A stretch of DNA of 64,000 bases, from positions 372,001-436,000 of the forward strand of contig NZ_SISF01000032.1 in assembly GCF_004310285.1 (NCBI RefSeq), in the 5' to 3' direction. The stretch is from Agrobacterium cavarae. GTDB taxonomy: Bacteria > Pseudomonadota > Alphaproteobacteria > Rhizobiales > Rhizobiaceae. Of this stretch, positions 17,444-26,736 are shown piece after piece. Numbering within the stretch: position 1 is the stretch's first letter; each line of letters opens with the position of its first letter. Under the pieces are notes generated by a model. That model saw nothing but the letters and a program-made list of their open reading frames with translations, made no database searches and had not been told where the DNA came from. The position numbers were made by a program, and so were the translations under genes.

Positions 17444-18213
17444 CACGAATTGTCCTTGCCCCAATAGCGATAGGTATAAGCCTCTTCGAAACCGAACTTC
17501 TCATAAAGAGCGAGCGCCGGCACATTGGTTGAGACGACCTGCAGCCACGCCGTCTTTGCGCCGCTGATCCGAGCCCAACGCAATGCCGAGGTGAGGATTT
17601 CACTGCCTACACCCATGCGCCGCGCAGCGCTCGCTACTTCGAGGGAAAGAACACCTGCGAGATCATTGTCCTGCACACAGATGACTGTGGCGTGCGGATC
17701 ACCTTCTACCTCTTCCTTGATGAAGAGGCCCAGATTGGGCTTGATCGAACTGACGATCTCAGCGATCGGAGAGCGGAGGGATAGGTCTTCGTTGCCCACC
17801 TTGAGGCTCGCTTCCACGAACCTGCCGATATCATGGGTCGGGAGATGAGCCATGGTCTCCGGCAATTCGGCATTAACCAGATCGGCCGTCATCACCTTTA
17901 CCTCCTCGAAAACGGTCCAGCCATTATCGTAGAGGTGCGCCCTGAGTTCAGGCGGCATCAGCGTCGTCTCGCGAATGATCAGCGGTCTGCCGAAATCCTC
18001 GAAGCGACGGCGCGCCTTTTCCAGTCGCACATCGCAATTGCCGTAATCGGACGGATCCAGAGGCACGACACAATTGATGCGCTTGGAGGGATGCGAGCCC
18101 GTCAACCGGATTTGCCAACTGCCATCATAAATGACCGACGAAGCCGGCCAGGCACGAAAGCTTACCGCCTCCAGGCGGCGAACGAGTGGCAAATTGACGG
18201 CACTGCTATGCAT
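17443..18213 (-). CDS. GNAT family N-acetyltransferase
   Basis: A 256-residue protein whose C-terminal half carries the GNAT acetyl-CoA site (SAARRMGVGSEIL; the pyrophosphate loop RxMGxG) and ends with ALYEKFGFEEAYTYRYW. The N-terminal half is less conserved and may hold the substrate. The ATG at 18213 has GGTGGAGG 8 nt upstream; a GTG five codons earlier is less likely. It lies 18 bp behind argJ and is coupled to mutT. Substrate unknown. Confidence 0.88.
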   Translation of the reverse strand: MHSSAVNLPLVRRLEAVSFRAWPASSVIYDGSWQIRLTGSHPSKRINCVVPLDPSDYGNCDVRLEKARRRFEDFGRPLIIRETTLMPPELRAHLYDNGWTVFEEVKVMTADLVNAELPETMAHLPTHDIGRFVEASLKVGNEDLSLRSPIAEIVSSIKPNLGLFIKEEVEGDPHATVICVQDNDLAGVLSLEVASAARRMGVGSEILTSALRWARISGAKTAWLQVVSTNVPALALYEKFGFEEAYTYRYWGKDNS

Positions 18214-18231
18214 GGGTTTGGCCTCCACCGT

Positions 18232-19473
18232 TTAGCTCCGGTAGTCGCCGTTGATTTCGACATATTCCTTGGTGAGATCGCAAGTCCAAACTGTTGCCAC
18301 GCCACTACCAAGCCCGATATCCACCTTTACCGGAATATCCTGCTGCTTCATCACGGCGGTGGCTTCCGCTTCGGAATAGGACGGGTCGCGTTCGCCATTG
18401 ACGGCAACACGGACATGTCCGAACGAAATGGCCAGCCGGTCGCGATCGGCAAGCTCGCCGGACTTGCCGACGGCCATGACGATGCGGCCCCAATTGGCGT
18501 CTTCTCCGGCAACTGCGGTTTTGACCAGCGGAGAATTAGCTATGGAAAGCGCAATCTTCTTGGCGGCGGCATCGCTTTCAGCGCCGGTAACCGTCACTTC
18601 CACCATCTTGCGCGCGCCTTCGCCGTCCCGCACGACCTGAAGAGCGAGGTCTTTCAGGAGGTCGTTAAGTGCGGCTCGGAAGCTTTCGAGCTGCGCATCA
18701 TCTGCGTTTTCGATACGCGCCTGACCGTCGACAGAAGCAGCGCCGGTGGCAAACAGCATCAAGGTATCGGAGGTCGACGTATCGCTGTCGACCGTCACGG
18801 AGTTGAACGTCGGGCCGACGCCTGCGGACAAAAGCGCCTGCAAGGCAGGCGACGCAATGTCGGCGTCAGTCACGACGTAGGAAAGCATGGTCGCCATGTC
18901 GGGTGCAATCATGCCCGCACCCTTGGCGATGCCATTGATCATGACCTCAACGCCGCCGATCTTGGCGGTGCGCGTTGCGACCTTTGGGTAGGTATCCGTG
19001 GTCATGATGGCCTTTGCGGCTTCGAGCCAGAAATCGCCCTTGGCATCGGCATTCATCTGATCGAGAACGCCGGCAAATTTCGAAGCGTCGAGCGGCTCGC
19101 CGATCACACCGGTGGATGCCAGAAACACTTCTCTTTCGCTACATCCGACGGCGGCGGCGGCGGATTTACCCGTCAGCTCGGTCGCTGCCCTGCCTTTCTG
19201 TCCGGTAAATGCGTTCGCGTTTCCGGAATTGACCACGACCGCCCGCGCGATGCCGCCCGCAAGGTTGGCACGGCAATAGTCCACCGGTGCGGATGGACAA
19301 CGGGACTTGGTGAACACACCCGCAACGGCGGCCGGTTCGTCAAACACCATCAGGAGAACGTCGGTTCGGTTCTTGTACTTGATGCCAGCGGCAGCCGTCG
19401 CCATGCGCACACCGCGGATGACGGGCATCTCAGGATAGGATTTTGGAGCAAGTGGGGAGACGGCAGCGGACAT
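18232..19473 (-). CDS. argJ: ornithine acetyltransferase / N-acetylglutamate synthase
   Basis: Bifunctional enzyme that recycles the acetyl group in arginine synthesis. The 413-residue precursor self-cleaves between Ala and Thr of the motif DMATMLSYV, the Thr becoming the nucleophile. An oxyanion-region TGVIGEPL is also present. The ATG at 19473 has CAGGT about 9 nt upstream; a TTG nine codons earlier is possible. argH, the last step of the pathway, is at 50431. Confidence 0.96.
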   Translation of the reverse strand: MSAAVSPLAPKSYPEMPVIRGVRMATAAAGIKYKNRTDVLLMVFDEPAAVAGVFTKSRCPSAPVDYCRANLAGGIARAVVVNSGNANAFTGQKGRAATELTGKSAAAAVGCSEREVFLASTGVIGEPLDASKFAGVLDQMNADAKGDFWLEAAKAIMTTDTYPKVATRTAKIGGVEVMINGIAKGAGMIAPDMATMLSYVVTDADIASPALQALLSAGVGPTFNSVTVDSDTSTSDTLMLFATGAASVDGQARIENADDAQLESFRAALNDLLKDLALQVVRDGEGARKMVEVTVTGAESDAAAKKIALSIANSPLVKTAVAGEDANWGRIVMAVGKSGELADRDRLAISFGHVRVAVNGERDPSYSEAEATAVMKQQDIPVKVDIGLGSGVATVWTCDLTKEYVEINGDYRS

Positions 19474-19551
19474 GGAATCGACCTGCGTTAGGGAAGACAA
19501 TGCTGGAAGCGAGAAAAGGGCGGCTGAACGCCGCCCTCATGCGTGAGGCAC

Positions 19552-20415
19552 TTACTGCTGCGGCTGAGCGTCTTGCGCCTTATTGACCTCGTCATATTCC
19601 TTGCGGAGCGTTTCGTCCTTGATATCGACCTTCTGCTCGGCCTTGGCCTTCTTGATGAGATCCATATACTTGTCACGCATGACGAGCTGGCGAACCTGCG
19701 GCTCGACCTGCTCGAAGGCTGGCGGAGGCGAGATGCGCTTGTCTTCGACCTTGATGACGTGGAAGCCGAACTGCGACTTGACCGGCTCCTTGGTGTAGGC
19801 GCCCTTCTCCAGCTTGAATGCAGCTTCTTCGAATTCCGGAACCATGCGGCCCTTGCCGAACCAGCCGAGATCGCCGCCGTCATCCTTGTTGGAGTCCGTC
19901 GACTTTTCCTTTGCCAGTTCCGCGAAATCCTTGCCGGAATCGAGCTGCTTGATCACGTCCTTGGCTTCTTCTTCCGTCGCAACCAGAATGTGGGCAGCCT
20001 TGACTTCTTCTTCCTTCGGAAGTGCGGCGACTTCCTTGTCGTAACGTGCCTTCACTTCGGCATCGGTGATCGCGTCAGCCACGTGCTTGCGGAAATAGGC
20101 GTTGTGCAATTCGCGGTCGGAGATGAAATTCAGGCGCTTCTTGAAGTCGTCGGTCTTGTCCAGACCTTCGGCAGTCGCACCCTCGACCAGCAGCTTCACT
20201 TCGATCGCGCTGGAAAGAGCGGCAACCTTCTTCTGCTCATCCGGGAGCTGAGCCAGCTGAGAGTCGAGATTGCTCATGGCCAGATCGAGTTCCGACTGAC
20301 GAATCTCGAGATCGCCGACCGTGGCCACCACGGCATCTTCCTGGGCGAAGGCAGGGAAGTGAAGACCAAGCCCGGCCACGATCACGGCAGCGGCGATTCT
20401 ATTGTAGCGCAACAT
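19552..20415 (-). CDS. periplasmic parvulin-type peptidyl-prolyl isomerase
   Basis: A SurA/PrsA-like folding factor of 287 residues. A signal peptide (LRYNRIAAAVIVAG, cleavage near AFA) is followed by a SurA N-like chaperone region (about 30-145) and a parvulin domain starting at VKAAHILVATEEEA with GGDLGWFGKGRMVPEF and FGFHVIKV. The ATG at 20415 has AAAGG 6 nt upstream. It is divergent from secA, which delivers proteins to the same compartment. Confidence 0.92.
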   Translation of the reverse strand: MLRYNRIAAAVIVAGLGLHFPAFAQEDAVVATVGDLEIRQSELDLAMSNLDSQLAQLPDEQKKVAALSSAIEVKLLVEGATAEGLDKTDDFKKRLNFISDRELHNAYFRKHVADAITDAEVKARYDKEVAALPKEEEVKAAHILVATEEEAKDVIKQLDSGKDFAELAKEKSTDSNKDDGGDLGWFGKGRMVPEFEEAAFKLEKGAYTKEPVKSQFGFHVIKVEDKRISPPPAFEQVEPQVRQLVMRDKYMDLIKKAKAEQKVDIKDETLRKEYDEVNKAQDAQPQQ

Positions 20416-20655
20416 ATTGAACCTTTCGGAGACAAAGCCGGCTCCAGACGTGGTTTTCCGGCTGAAAAAACTTCCAAACACCGGAATGTGGCCATTCTGT
20501 AACGGGCAGAACCGTTGACATCATTTGCCCCCCCTCTTATCTGTCACGCAATCTCGCGTCCAGATGCGTTTCGGGGTGTCGTTCGTCATTTGTGCGTTAT
20601 TGCCGATGACGCTGGGAGCGCCCGACGAAACGAAATTTCAGAAAGGGCCAGTTGG

Positions 20656-23373
20656 ATGGTCAGTCTCGGCGGCATCGCCCGCAAATTGTTTGGCTCGTCA
20701 AACGATCGCCGCGTTCGTTCCTATCGCACCAATATCGCAGCCATCGGCGCGCTCGAAGATGAGTTGAAAGCGCTTTCGGATGAAGCGCTTGCTGCAAAGA
20801 CGGTGGAGTTTCGCCAGCAACTGGCCGAAGGCAAGACGCTCGACAGCCTGCTGATCCCAGCCTTTGCCGTTGCGCGCGAGGCTTCGCGCCGCGTTCTCGG
20901 CATGCGTCCCTTCGACGTTCAGTTGACCGGCGGTATGATCCTGCATCAGGGCGCCATCGCCGAAATGAAAACCGGTGAAGGCAAGACGCTGGTGGCGACA
21001 CTTGCTGTCTACCTCAATGCACTTGCCGGCAACGGCGTGCATGTGGTGACGGTCAACGACTACCTCGCCAAGCGCGATGCCAGCATCATGGGCCGCCTCT
21101 ATGGCTTCCTCGGCCTGACCACCGGCGTGATCGTGCATGGCCTGGACGACGACGAGCGCCGCGATGCTTATGCCTGCGACATCACCTATGCGACGAACAA
21201 CGAACTCGGCTTCGATTATCTTCGCGACAACATGAAGTACGACAAGGCGCAGATGGTCCAGCGCGGCCACAACTACGCCATCGTCGACGAAGTCGACTCC
21301 ATCCTCGTCGACGAAGCGCGCACGCCGCTGATCATTTCCGGTCCGCTGGATGACCGCTCCGATCTCTACAATACGATCGACGCCTTCATTCCGATGCTGA
21401 CGCCGGAAGATTATGAAATCGACGAGAAGCAGCGCTCTGCGAACTTCTCCGAGCAGGGCACCGAAAAGCTCGAAAATCTTCTGCGCGACGCAGGCCTTCT
21501 CAAGGGTGAATCGCTCTATGACGTGGAGAACGTGGCCATCGTTCACCACATCAACAACGCTCTGAAGGCACACAAGCTCTTCCAGCGCGACAAGGACTAC
21601 ATCGTCCGCAACGGTGAGATCGTCATCATCGACGAATTCACCGGCCGCATGATGCCGGGTCGCCGTTACTCCGAAGGTCAGCATCAGGCGCTTGAGGCCA
21701 AGGAAAAGGTGCAGATCCAGCCGGAAAACCAGACGCTGTCGTCCGTCACCTTCCAGAACTATTTCCGCATGTACACCAAGCTTGCCGGGATGACCGGTAC
21801 GGCCTCGACGGAAGCGGAAGAGTTCAACAACATCTACGGCCTGGACGTCGTGGAAGTCCCGACAAACCTGCCGATCCAGCGTATCGACGAAGACGACGAG
21901 GTCTACCGGACCGGCGAAGAGAAGTTCAAGGCGATCATCGAAGAGATCCGTGCAGCGCATGAGCGCAATCAGCCGGTTCTCGTCGGTACGACCTCGATCG
22001 AAAAATCCGAACTGCTCGCCACCATGCTGCGCCAGACAGGCTTTGAGAACTTCCAGGTTCTGAACGCCCGCTACCATGAGCAGGAAGCCTATATCGTCTC
22101 GCAGGCAGGCGTGCCCGGCGCTGTGACCATCGCCACCAACATGGCGGGCCGCGGTACGGATATCCAGCTTGGCGGCAACGTCGACATGCGCCTTGAGCGC
22201 GAACTGGAAGGCATTGAGCCTGGTCCGGAGCGTGATGCCAAGGAACAGGCGATCCGCGATGAGATCAAGGTTCTGAAGGAAAAGGCGCTTGCGGGTGGTG
22301 GTCTCTACGTCATCGCCACCGAGCGTCACGAAAGCCGCCGTATCGACAACCAGCTGCGCGGCCGTTCCGGTCGTCAGGGTGACCCCGGCCGCTCGAAGTT
22401 CTATCTGTCGCTCCAGGACGACCTGATGCGCATCTTCGGATCCGACCGTATGGACTCGATGCTGCAGAAGCTGGGGCTCAAGGAAGGCGAAGCGATCGTC
22501 CATCCGTGGATCAACAAGGCTCTCGAACGCGCGCAGAAGAAGGTGGAAGCCCGCAACTTCGAAACGCGTAAGAACCTGCTGAAGTACGATGACGTTCTTA
22601 ACGACCAGCGTAAGGTCATCTTCGAACAGCGCCTCGAGCTGATGGAAGCCGACAATATCGGCGAGACCGCAGCGGACATGCGAAACGAAGTGATCGAAGC
22701 CCTTGTCGGCAAGCACATCCCGGAAAACGCCTATGCGGAACAGTGGGATATCGAAGGCCTGAAGGCTGGCGTTCAGCAATCTCTCAACCTCGACCTGCCG
22801 CTCGACGATTGGGCCAAGGAAGAGGGTATTGCCGAAGACGATATTCTTCAGCGTATCACCGAAGCTGCAGACAAGGTCATGACAGACAAGGCCGAGCGCT
22901 TCGGTCCGGAAGTGATGACCTATGTTGAGCGCTCCGTCATTCTACAGACGATCGACCATCTGTGGCGCGAACACATCGTCAACCTTGACCACCTGCGCTC
23001 TGTCGTTGGCTTCCGCGGTTACGCACAGCGCGATCCGCTTCAGGAATACAAGGCGGAAGCCTTCGAACTCTTCCAGGCCTTGCTCGCCAATCTGCGTGAA
23101 GGGGTCACCGCCCAGCTGATGCGTGTCGAACTGATGCGCGATCCGCCACAGCCAGCCGAGCTTCCGGAAATGACGGCGCATCATCTCGACCCGATCACCG
23201 GTGAGGATGAATTTGCCGTGGCCTCCGCCGGCAATGGGGACGTCTATGTTCCACCGGAACAGCGCAATCCAAACGATCCGTCCACATGGGGCAAAGTCGG
23301 CCGCAACGAGGCCTGCCCATGCGGATCCGGCAAGAAGTACAAGCACTGCCACGGTGTTTTCGAGCAGGCTTGA
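20656..23373 (+). CDS. secA: preprotein translocase ATPase SecA
   Basis: Motor that drives unfolded preproteins through SecYEG. The 905-residue protein has Walker A GEGKTLVAT, the DEVDSILVDEA helicase-like motif, and NMAGRGTDIQLGG and RRIDNQLRGRSGRQGDPG in the second nucleotide domain. The C-terminal zinc site CPCGSGKKYKHCHG binds SecB or ribosomes. The ATG at 20656 (MVSLGGIARKLFG) is the expected start; the frame runs 47 codons further up without family sequence. Confidence 0.98.
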   Translation: MVSLGGIARKLFGSSNDRRVRSYRTNIAAIGALEDELKALSDEALAAKTVEFRQQLAEGKTLDSLLIPAFAVAREASRRVLGMRPFDVQLTGGMILHQGAIAEMKTGEGKTLVATLAVYLNALAGNGVHVVTVNDYLAKRDASIMGRLYGFLGLTTGVIVHGLDDDERRDAYACDITYATNNELGFDYLRDNMKYDKAQMVQRGHNYAIVDEVDSILVDEARTPLIISGPLDDRSDLYNTIDAFIPMLTPEDYEIDEKQRSANFSEQGTEKLENLLRDAGLLKGESLYDVENVAIVHHINNALKAHKLFQRDKDYIVRNGEIVIIDEFTGRMMPGRRYSEGQHQALEAKEKVQIQPENQTLSSVTFQNYFRMYTKLAGMTGTASTEAEEFNNIYGLDVVEVPTNLPIQRIDEDDEVYRTGEEKFKAIIEEIRAAHERNQPVLVGTTSIEKSELLATMLRQTGFENFQVLNARYHEQEAYIVSQAGVPGAVTIATNMAGRGTDIQLGGNVDMRLERELEGIEPGPERDAKEQAIRDEIKVLKEKALAGGGLYVIATERHESRRIDNQLRGRSGRQGDPGRSKFYLSLQDDLMRIFGSDRMDSMLQKLGLKEGEAIVHPWINKALERAQKKVEARNFETRKNLLKYDDVLNDQRKVIFEQRLELMEADNIGETAADMRNEVIEALVGKHIPENAYAEQWDIEGLKAGVQQSLNLDLPLDDWAKEEGIAEDDILQRITEAADKVMTDKAERFGPEVMTYVERSVILQTIDHLWREHIVNLDHLRSVVGFRGYAQRDPLQEYKAEAFELFQALLANLREGVTAQLMRVELMRDPPQPAELPEMTAHHLDPITGEDEFAVASAGNGDVYVPPEQRNPNDPSTWGKVGRNEACPCGSGKKYKHCHGVFEQA

Positions 23374-23394
23374 CCCTTACCGTTGAAAACAATG

Positions 23395-23437
23395 AGCGCG
23401 TCATCTGAGTTTAAATCAGATGGCGCGCTTTTCTTTT
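23395..23437 (+). terminator. rho-independent terminator of secA
   Basis: A 14-bp stem (AGCGCGTCATCTGA paired with TCAGATGGCGCGCT, one G-T wobble) with a 7-nt loop is followed by TTTTCTTTT. It starts 22 nt after the secA stop. Confidence 0.93.
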
Positions 23438-23493
23438 GAGGCTACGCCAGGGATGGCCTTACGCCTTTTCTCACCGACTTTGAAAATCAGATC

Positions 23494-25311
23494 TTAATGC
23501 TTGGGCTGAAGTTGAAAGGCTAGTGTCTTCAACTCCAGCGTCCAGGCCTCGCGAGCTTCGGCGGTGGTGAGGTTGTGATCGGCCTTCGGGATGGCGACGA
23601 TCTTAGGCGTGCCATATGGACCTCTCAAAAGACGCCCGCGCCGGCAGAAGTTGCGCTCAAGCATGCCAAAGCCAGCGTCTCCCTCGGAGTAGATTAAGGT
23701 GACCTTTGTATCGTTTCCGGCCAGTTTGCTGAAGTCGCGCGAGAGCGAACGGGCGCGTTCGGAAAAATAAGGGTACTTCACTGAAAGCGGGGTGAGAAAG
23801 GAAAACGCCTTCCCCACCAACGCCTTGAACAGATTGGAGAGGCCGCTTACCACGCGCACTTCGCCCCGCAGCACACGCTTCCAGAGCGCTCCGCTCATAA
23901 ACTTGGAGCCATATCCAGACAGCGACTGACGGGTTGAGCGGAGAAACAGGTTCACGTCCACGTCGGCTGGAATATAGAGATCATAGAGGTTGACCGGAAC
24001 GCAGCCCTTGATCCGCGGGTCTTTTACGGCGCTCTTGAAGGCGACCCACGCGCCGCTGCAACGTCCGGTCACGACGACAGGAAGCTGGTTTTCCGCTTCG
24101 AGAAAATCGACGGCAGCCATGACGTCGGTCAACTGGCTCGCATGATAGAGAATCTGCTCCGGCGCGCCCTCGGCAGGCGGGCTATCGGCAACATTTGCTC
24201 CATCGAAGCGAAGCGAGGCAATGCCTTGGCGGGCAAGGTCTCTGCACATTTGAGCTGATATACGCCCCCATCCCGACATGCGTTCATAGCCTGTTGGAGA
24301 CACGATGACGGTGGCACCTTGTCGCTGACCAAGGGGTTCGCAGACGATGCCGTAGAGCCGTTTGTAATCGCCAAAGCGGACCGGGCGCTCTTGAAACCCA
24401 TCGCCCGTCAGTGGTTGCGAAGAGAGACTTTGCAATAATGCTTCCTGCTGCGGCATTGCAGTCTTGCCGCTCTGCTTTGCCGCGACGTCGGCAGCCCAGC
24501 CAGAGAGCATCTCGATGGCCTTCAGGGACGGAACCGAGAAAAGCACGTCGCGTACAAAGTTGTTGTAGTCGGGAAACACCACCGACCGCAGCTCGGTATC
24601 GAGCGCAGCGAGATGGGTTGCGAACTGCTCGTCGGCCGGACGGTTCTCCTGCTTCAAGAGAAAAATATTGCGTGCAGGTACGCTTGTGGAAGACGATATG
24701 GCGATGGTGCGAAGACTGGCGGCGAGACTATCAGGGAAGACCTGTTCGCCCATGGCGGGGCCTGATGCCTGCGCCCTATGCTGCAGGGCATCAGGATTGG
24801 CGACACGACTCAAGGCCACGAACTCTCGAAGCCAGTGACGCCCGGACAAAGCGGGCGCGGCAAGCGCAAGACCAACCACATTGTCCATGCTTTCCGCAGC
24901 CTTCCAGGCCAGCAGCGCGCCAAGACCATGGCCAATGAGGATCAATTGACGGACTTGAGACAGCTCCCGCAGCTTCGCTGCCGCCGCGCGAATGCTGTCG
25001 AGCCATAGATCGAGACCCTTGTCGTAGTCGACCGGATCGATTGCGTCCCCCGTTCCGGGATAGTCAAAGCGCATGCTCGAGAGGCCGCGTGTCGCTAGAT
25101 CGCCAGCAAGCAATCGCCAGAATTTACGTGCGCATAACTCTTCAAAGCCCCAGGAACTGACGAACAGGACCGCCGTGTCGGCACCCTCGCCGCTCAAGGA
25201 AACATCCGCCGGCTTATAAAGACCGACCGTGTTTGCAAATGTAACCGGATGGTCGACAGATGTCTGCTGCGTAGACACAGACATCTGACTGGAAGCGAAA
25301 CCGGCGTTCAT
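23494..25311 (-). CDS. tandem alpha/beta hydrolase with altered nucleophiles
   Basis: 605 residues made of two alpha/beta-hydrolase domains (about 25-270 and 305-600). In the first, the nucleophile elbow reads GHGLG, so the catalytic Ser is Gly129. In the second it reads GRCSG, putting Cys418 in the nucleophile place; an Asp in IYSEGDAG and a His in KADHNLT could complete a Cys-His-Asp triad as in dienelactone hydrolase. Each domain also has the strand-loop typical of the fold (RFDYPGTGDA; RFDGANVADSP). The ATG at 25311 has AGGGG 8 nt upstream. There is no signal peptide. It lies at the edge of the polysaccharide locus; paired hydrolases occur beside some exopolysaccharide systems, so acyl-group editing of a sugar chain is a guess. 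Confidence 0.8.
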   Translation of the reverse strand: MNAGFASSQMSVSTQQTSVDHPVTFANTVGLYKPADVSLSGEGADTAVLFVSSWGFEELCARKFWRLLAGDLATRGLSSMRFDYPGTGDAIDPVDYDKGLDLWLDSIRAAAAKLRELSQVRQLILIGHGLGALLAWKAAESMDNVVGLALAAPALSGRHWLREFVALSRVANPDALQHRAQASGPAMGEQVFPDSLAASLRTIAISSSTSVPARNIFLLKQENRPADEQFATHLAALDTELRSVVFPDYNNFVRDVLFSVPSLKAIEMLSGWAADVAAKQSGKTAMPQQEALLQSLSSQPLTGDGFQERPVRFGDYKRLYGIVCEPLGQRQGATVIVSPTGYERMSGWGRISAQMCRDLARQGIASLRFDGANVADSPPAEGAPEQILYHASQLTDVMAAVDFLEAENQLPVVVTGRCSGAWVAFKSAVKDPRIKGCVPVNLYDLYIPADVDVNLFLRSTRQSLSGYGSKFMSGALWKRVLRGEVRVVSGLSNLFKALVGKAFSFLTPLSVKYPYFSERARSLSRDFSKLAGNDTKVTLIYSEGDAGFGMLERNFCRRGRLLRGPYGTPKIVAIPKADHNLTTAEAREAWTLELKTLAFQLQPKH

Positions 25312-25408
25312 GTTCAATTCCCCTGCTTGCACCTATGGAGCGAAAGCAAAAATCGGACAATCGGCTAAATAAAATCTAAAGATACTGTGCTTTTCCAAAG
25401 TTATTACT

Positions 25409-26665
25409 TTAGAGAGCCTGAAGATGTAGATGATCCGGCCTCTGCGCCTCAACCAGAAGTGCGTTCAACCGTTCGTAGTAGCGCGATGCTTCAGCCGTCC
25501 CTTTAAAGCCCCGGATACCTGGAAAAAGTTTATCGCGCTCCGCCCACCAATTTCCGTGACCGATCTTAAGCGCCTTTTCCATCACCCCGGCGAGCGATCC
25601 GGCCACACTTGGATCATAGCACCAGCCCGTTTTCATATCTTCCACGATCTCGGGTGTACCGCCAAGATTGGTGGCGATGATCGGCACACCATAGGCCGCG
25701 GCTTCGATCAGGATGAGGCTTTGAGGCTCGCGCCAGCGAGAAGGTAGAATGACAGCATCCGCCACTCCGTAGACCTCCTCCGGCGGCGTAAAGCCCATGA
25801 AGGTGACCGGCGCGCCGTCAGCGATGGACTGCAGATGACGGACATAGTCTTCGCGGCCTCGACCCGCAATGATGAGCTTGGCAGAGCGACGGTTCGGCAT
25901 GTCGACAAAGGCGCGGATGAGATCTTCGATACCTTTTTCCTCCGACAGAGCCCCGAGATAGCCAAAGGTGAAGATATCACTACGGGCGCTATCGCGGCCG
26001 ACGAAAGGCCGATGAAGCTTATCCTCTCGGAGGTTCTCGTTCCTCAGCACGTGCCAGTCCGCTTTGGTGAGAACGCCTGCCCGAAGGTAGGTCTGTTTGA
26101 GGGCCTCGCTCACTGCAATAGCGGTCATTCCCTCGCCATCAGACTTCAGCCTCGACGTCAGAACACGGCATTTGAGGCACGGGGTGTCGCAATTTCCGCC
26201 AGCGCTGAACATGCTCGATTTTGGACAGAGCAGAGCGTAGTCATGCAGATGCACGCATAAGGGGATATTCAATTGCCGGCTGGCCTCGAAGAGCGCCGGC
26301 TGCATGCGTGCCGAGTTATGCGCGTAGACGAGGTCCACCTGCTCACGCGCGAATATCTCCCTGATTTCCTTGGCTGAAACGGCACCCACTGATGCCTTAA
26401 GATGCCAGCGCGCTTTCTCGATGCGCCCGACCAACGGTTTTTTATGTCCAGGGAGGTAGCTGTTGTGCCAATTCACCCGAACGACTCTGGTACCGTCTTC
26501 ACCCGTCGCTTCGCCCGTCGGCGCTAACCTGTCGCCACTCATACCGAGCGAGAGAACGAAGACCTCGTGATGGCGCGCCAACTCCCTCGCGCACATACGC
26601 GCCACGATCTCCGCACCGCCCTCTTCCTGAGGCGCGAATGTCTGGGCTACGATACAAATCCGCAT
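25409..26665 (-). CDS. glycosyltransferase, GT4 type (paralogue of 29195 gene)
   Basis: A 418-residue GT-B fold enzyme that should add a sugar from a nucleotide donor to the lipid-linked repeat unit. The N-terminal Gly-rich loop is APQEEGGAE. The C-terminal donor site has GYLGALSEEKG and a LIEAAAYGVPI segment. A Cys set (LLCPK, then NCDTPCLKC) may bind metal. It closely matches the protein at 29195 along its whole length, suggesting duplication. Donor and linkage cannot be read from sequence. Confidence 0.88.
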   Translation of the reverse strand: MRICIVAQTFAPQEEGGAEIVARMCARELARHHEVFVLSLGMSGDRLAPTGEATGEDGTRVVRVNWHNSYLPGHKKPLVGRIEKARWHLKASVGAVSAKEIREIFAREQVDLVYAHNSARMQPALFEASRQLNIPLCVHLHDYALLCPKSSMFSAGGNCDTPCLKCRVLTSRLKSDGEGMTAIAVSEALKQTYLRAGVLTKADWHVLRNENLREDKLHRPFVGRDSARSDIFTFGYLGALSEEKGIEDLIRAFVDMPNRRSAKLIIAGRGREDYVRHLQSIADGAPVTFMGFTPPEEVYGVADAVILPSRWREPQSLILIEAAAYGVPIIATNLGGTPEIVEDMKTGWCYDPSVAGSLAGVMEKALKIGHGNWWAERDKLFPGIRGFKGTAEASRYYERLNALLVEAQRPDHLHLQAL

Positions 26666-26736
26666 CGACTGGATTCACTTTCTTTCAACTGGCGCTCTGC
26701 CAGTCGACTATTACATTTAAGTATCTTCAATTTTAC

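Noticed and set aside
17833..19491. 552-codon frame on +
   Set aside because: Antisense to argJ and the GNAT gene; both real genes are unambiguous.
20698..22779. 693-codon frame on -
   Set aside because: Antisense shadow of secA with no recognisable motif.
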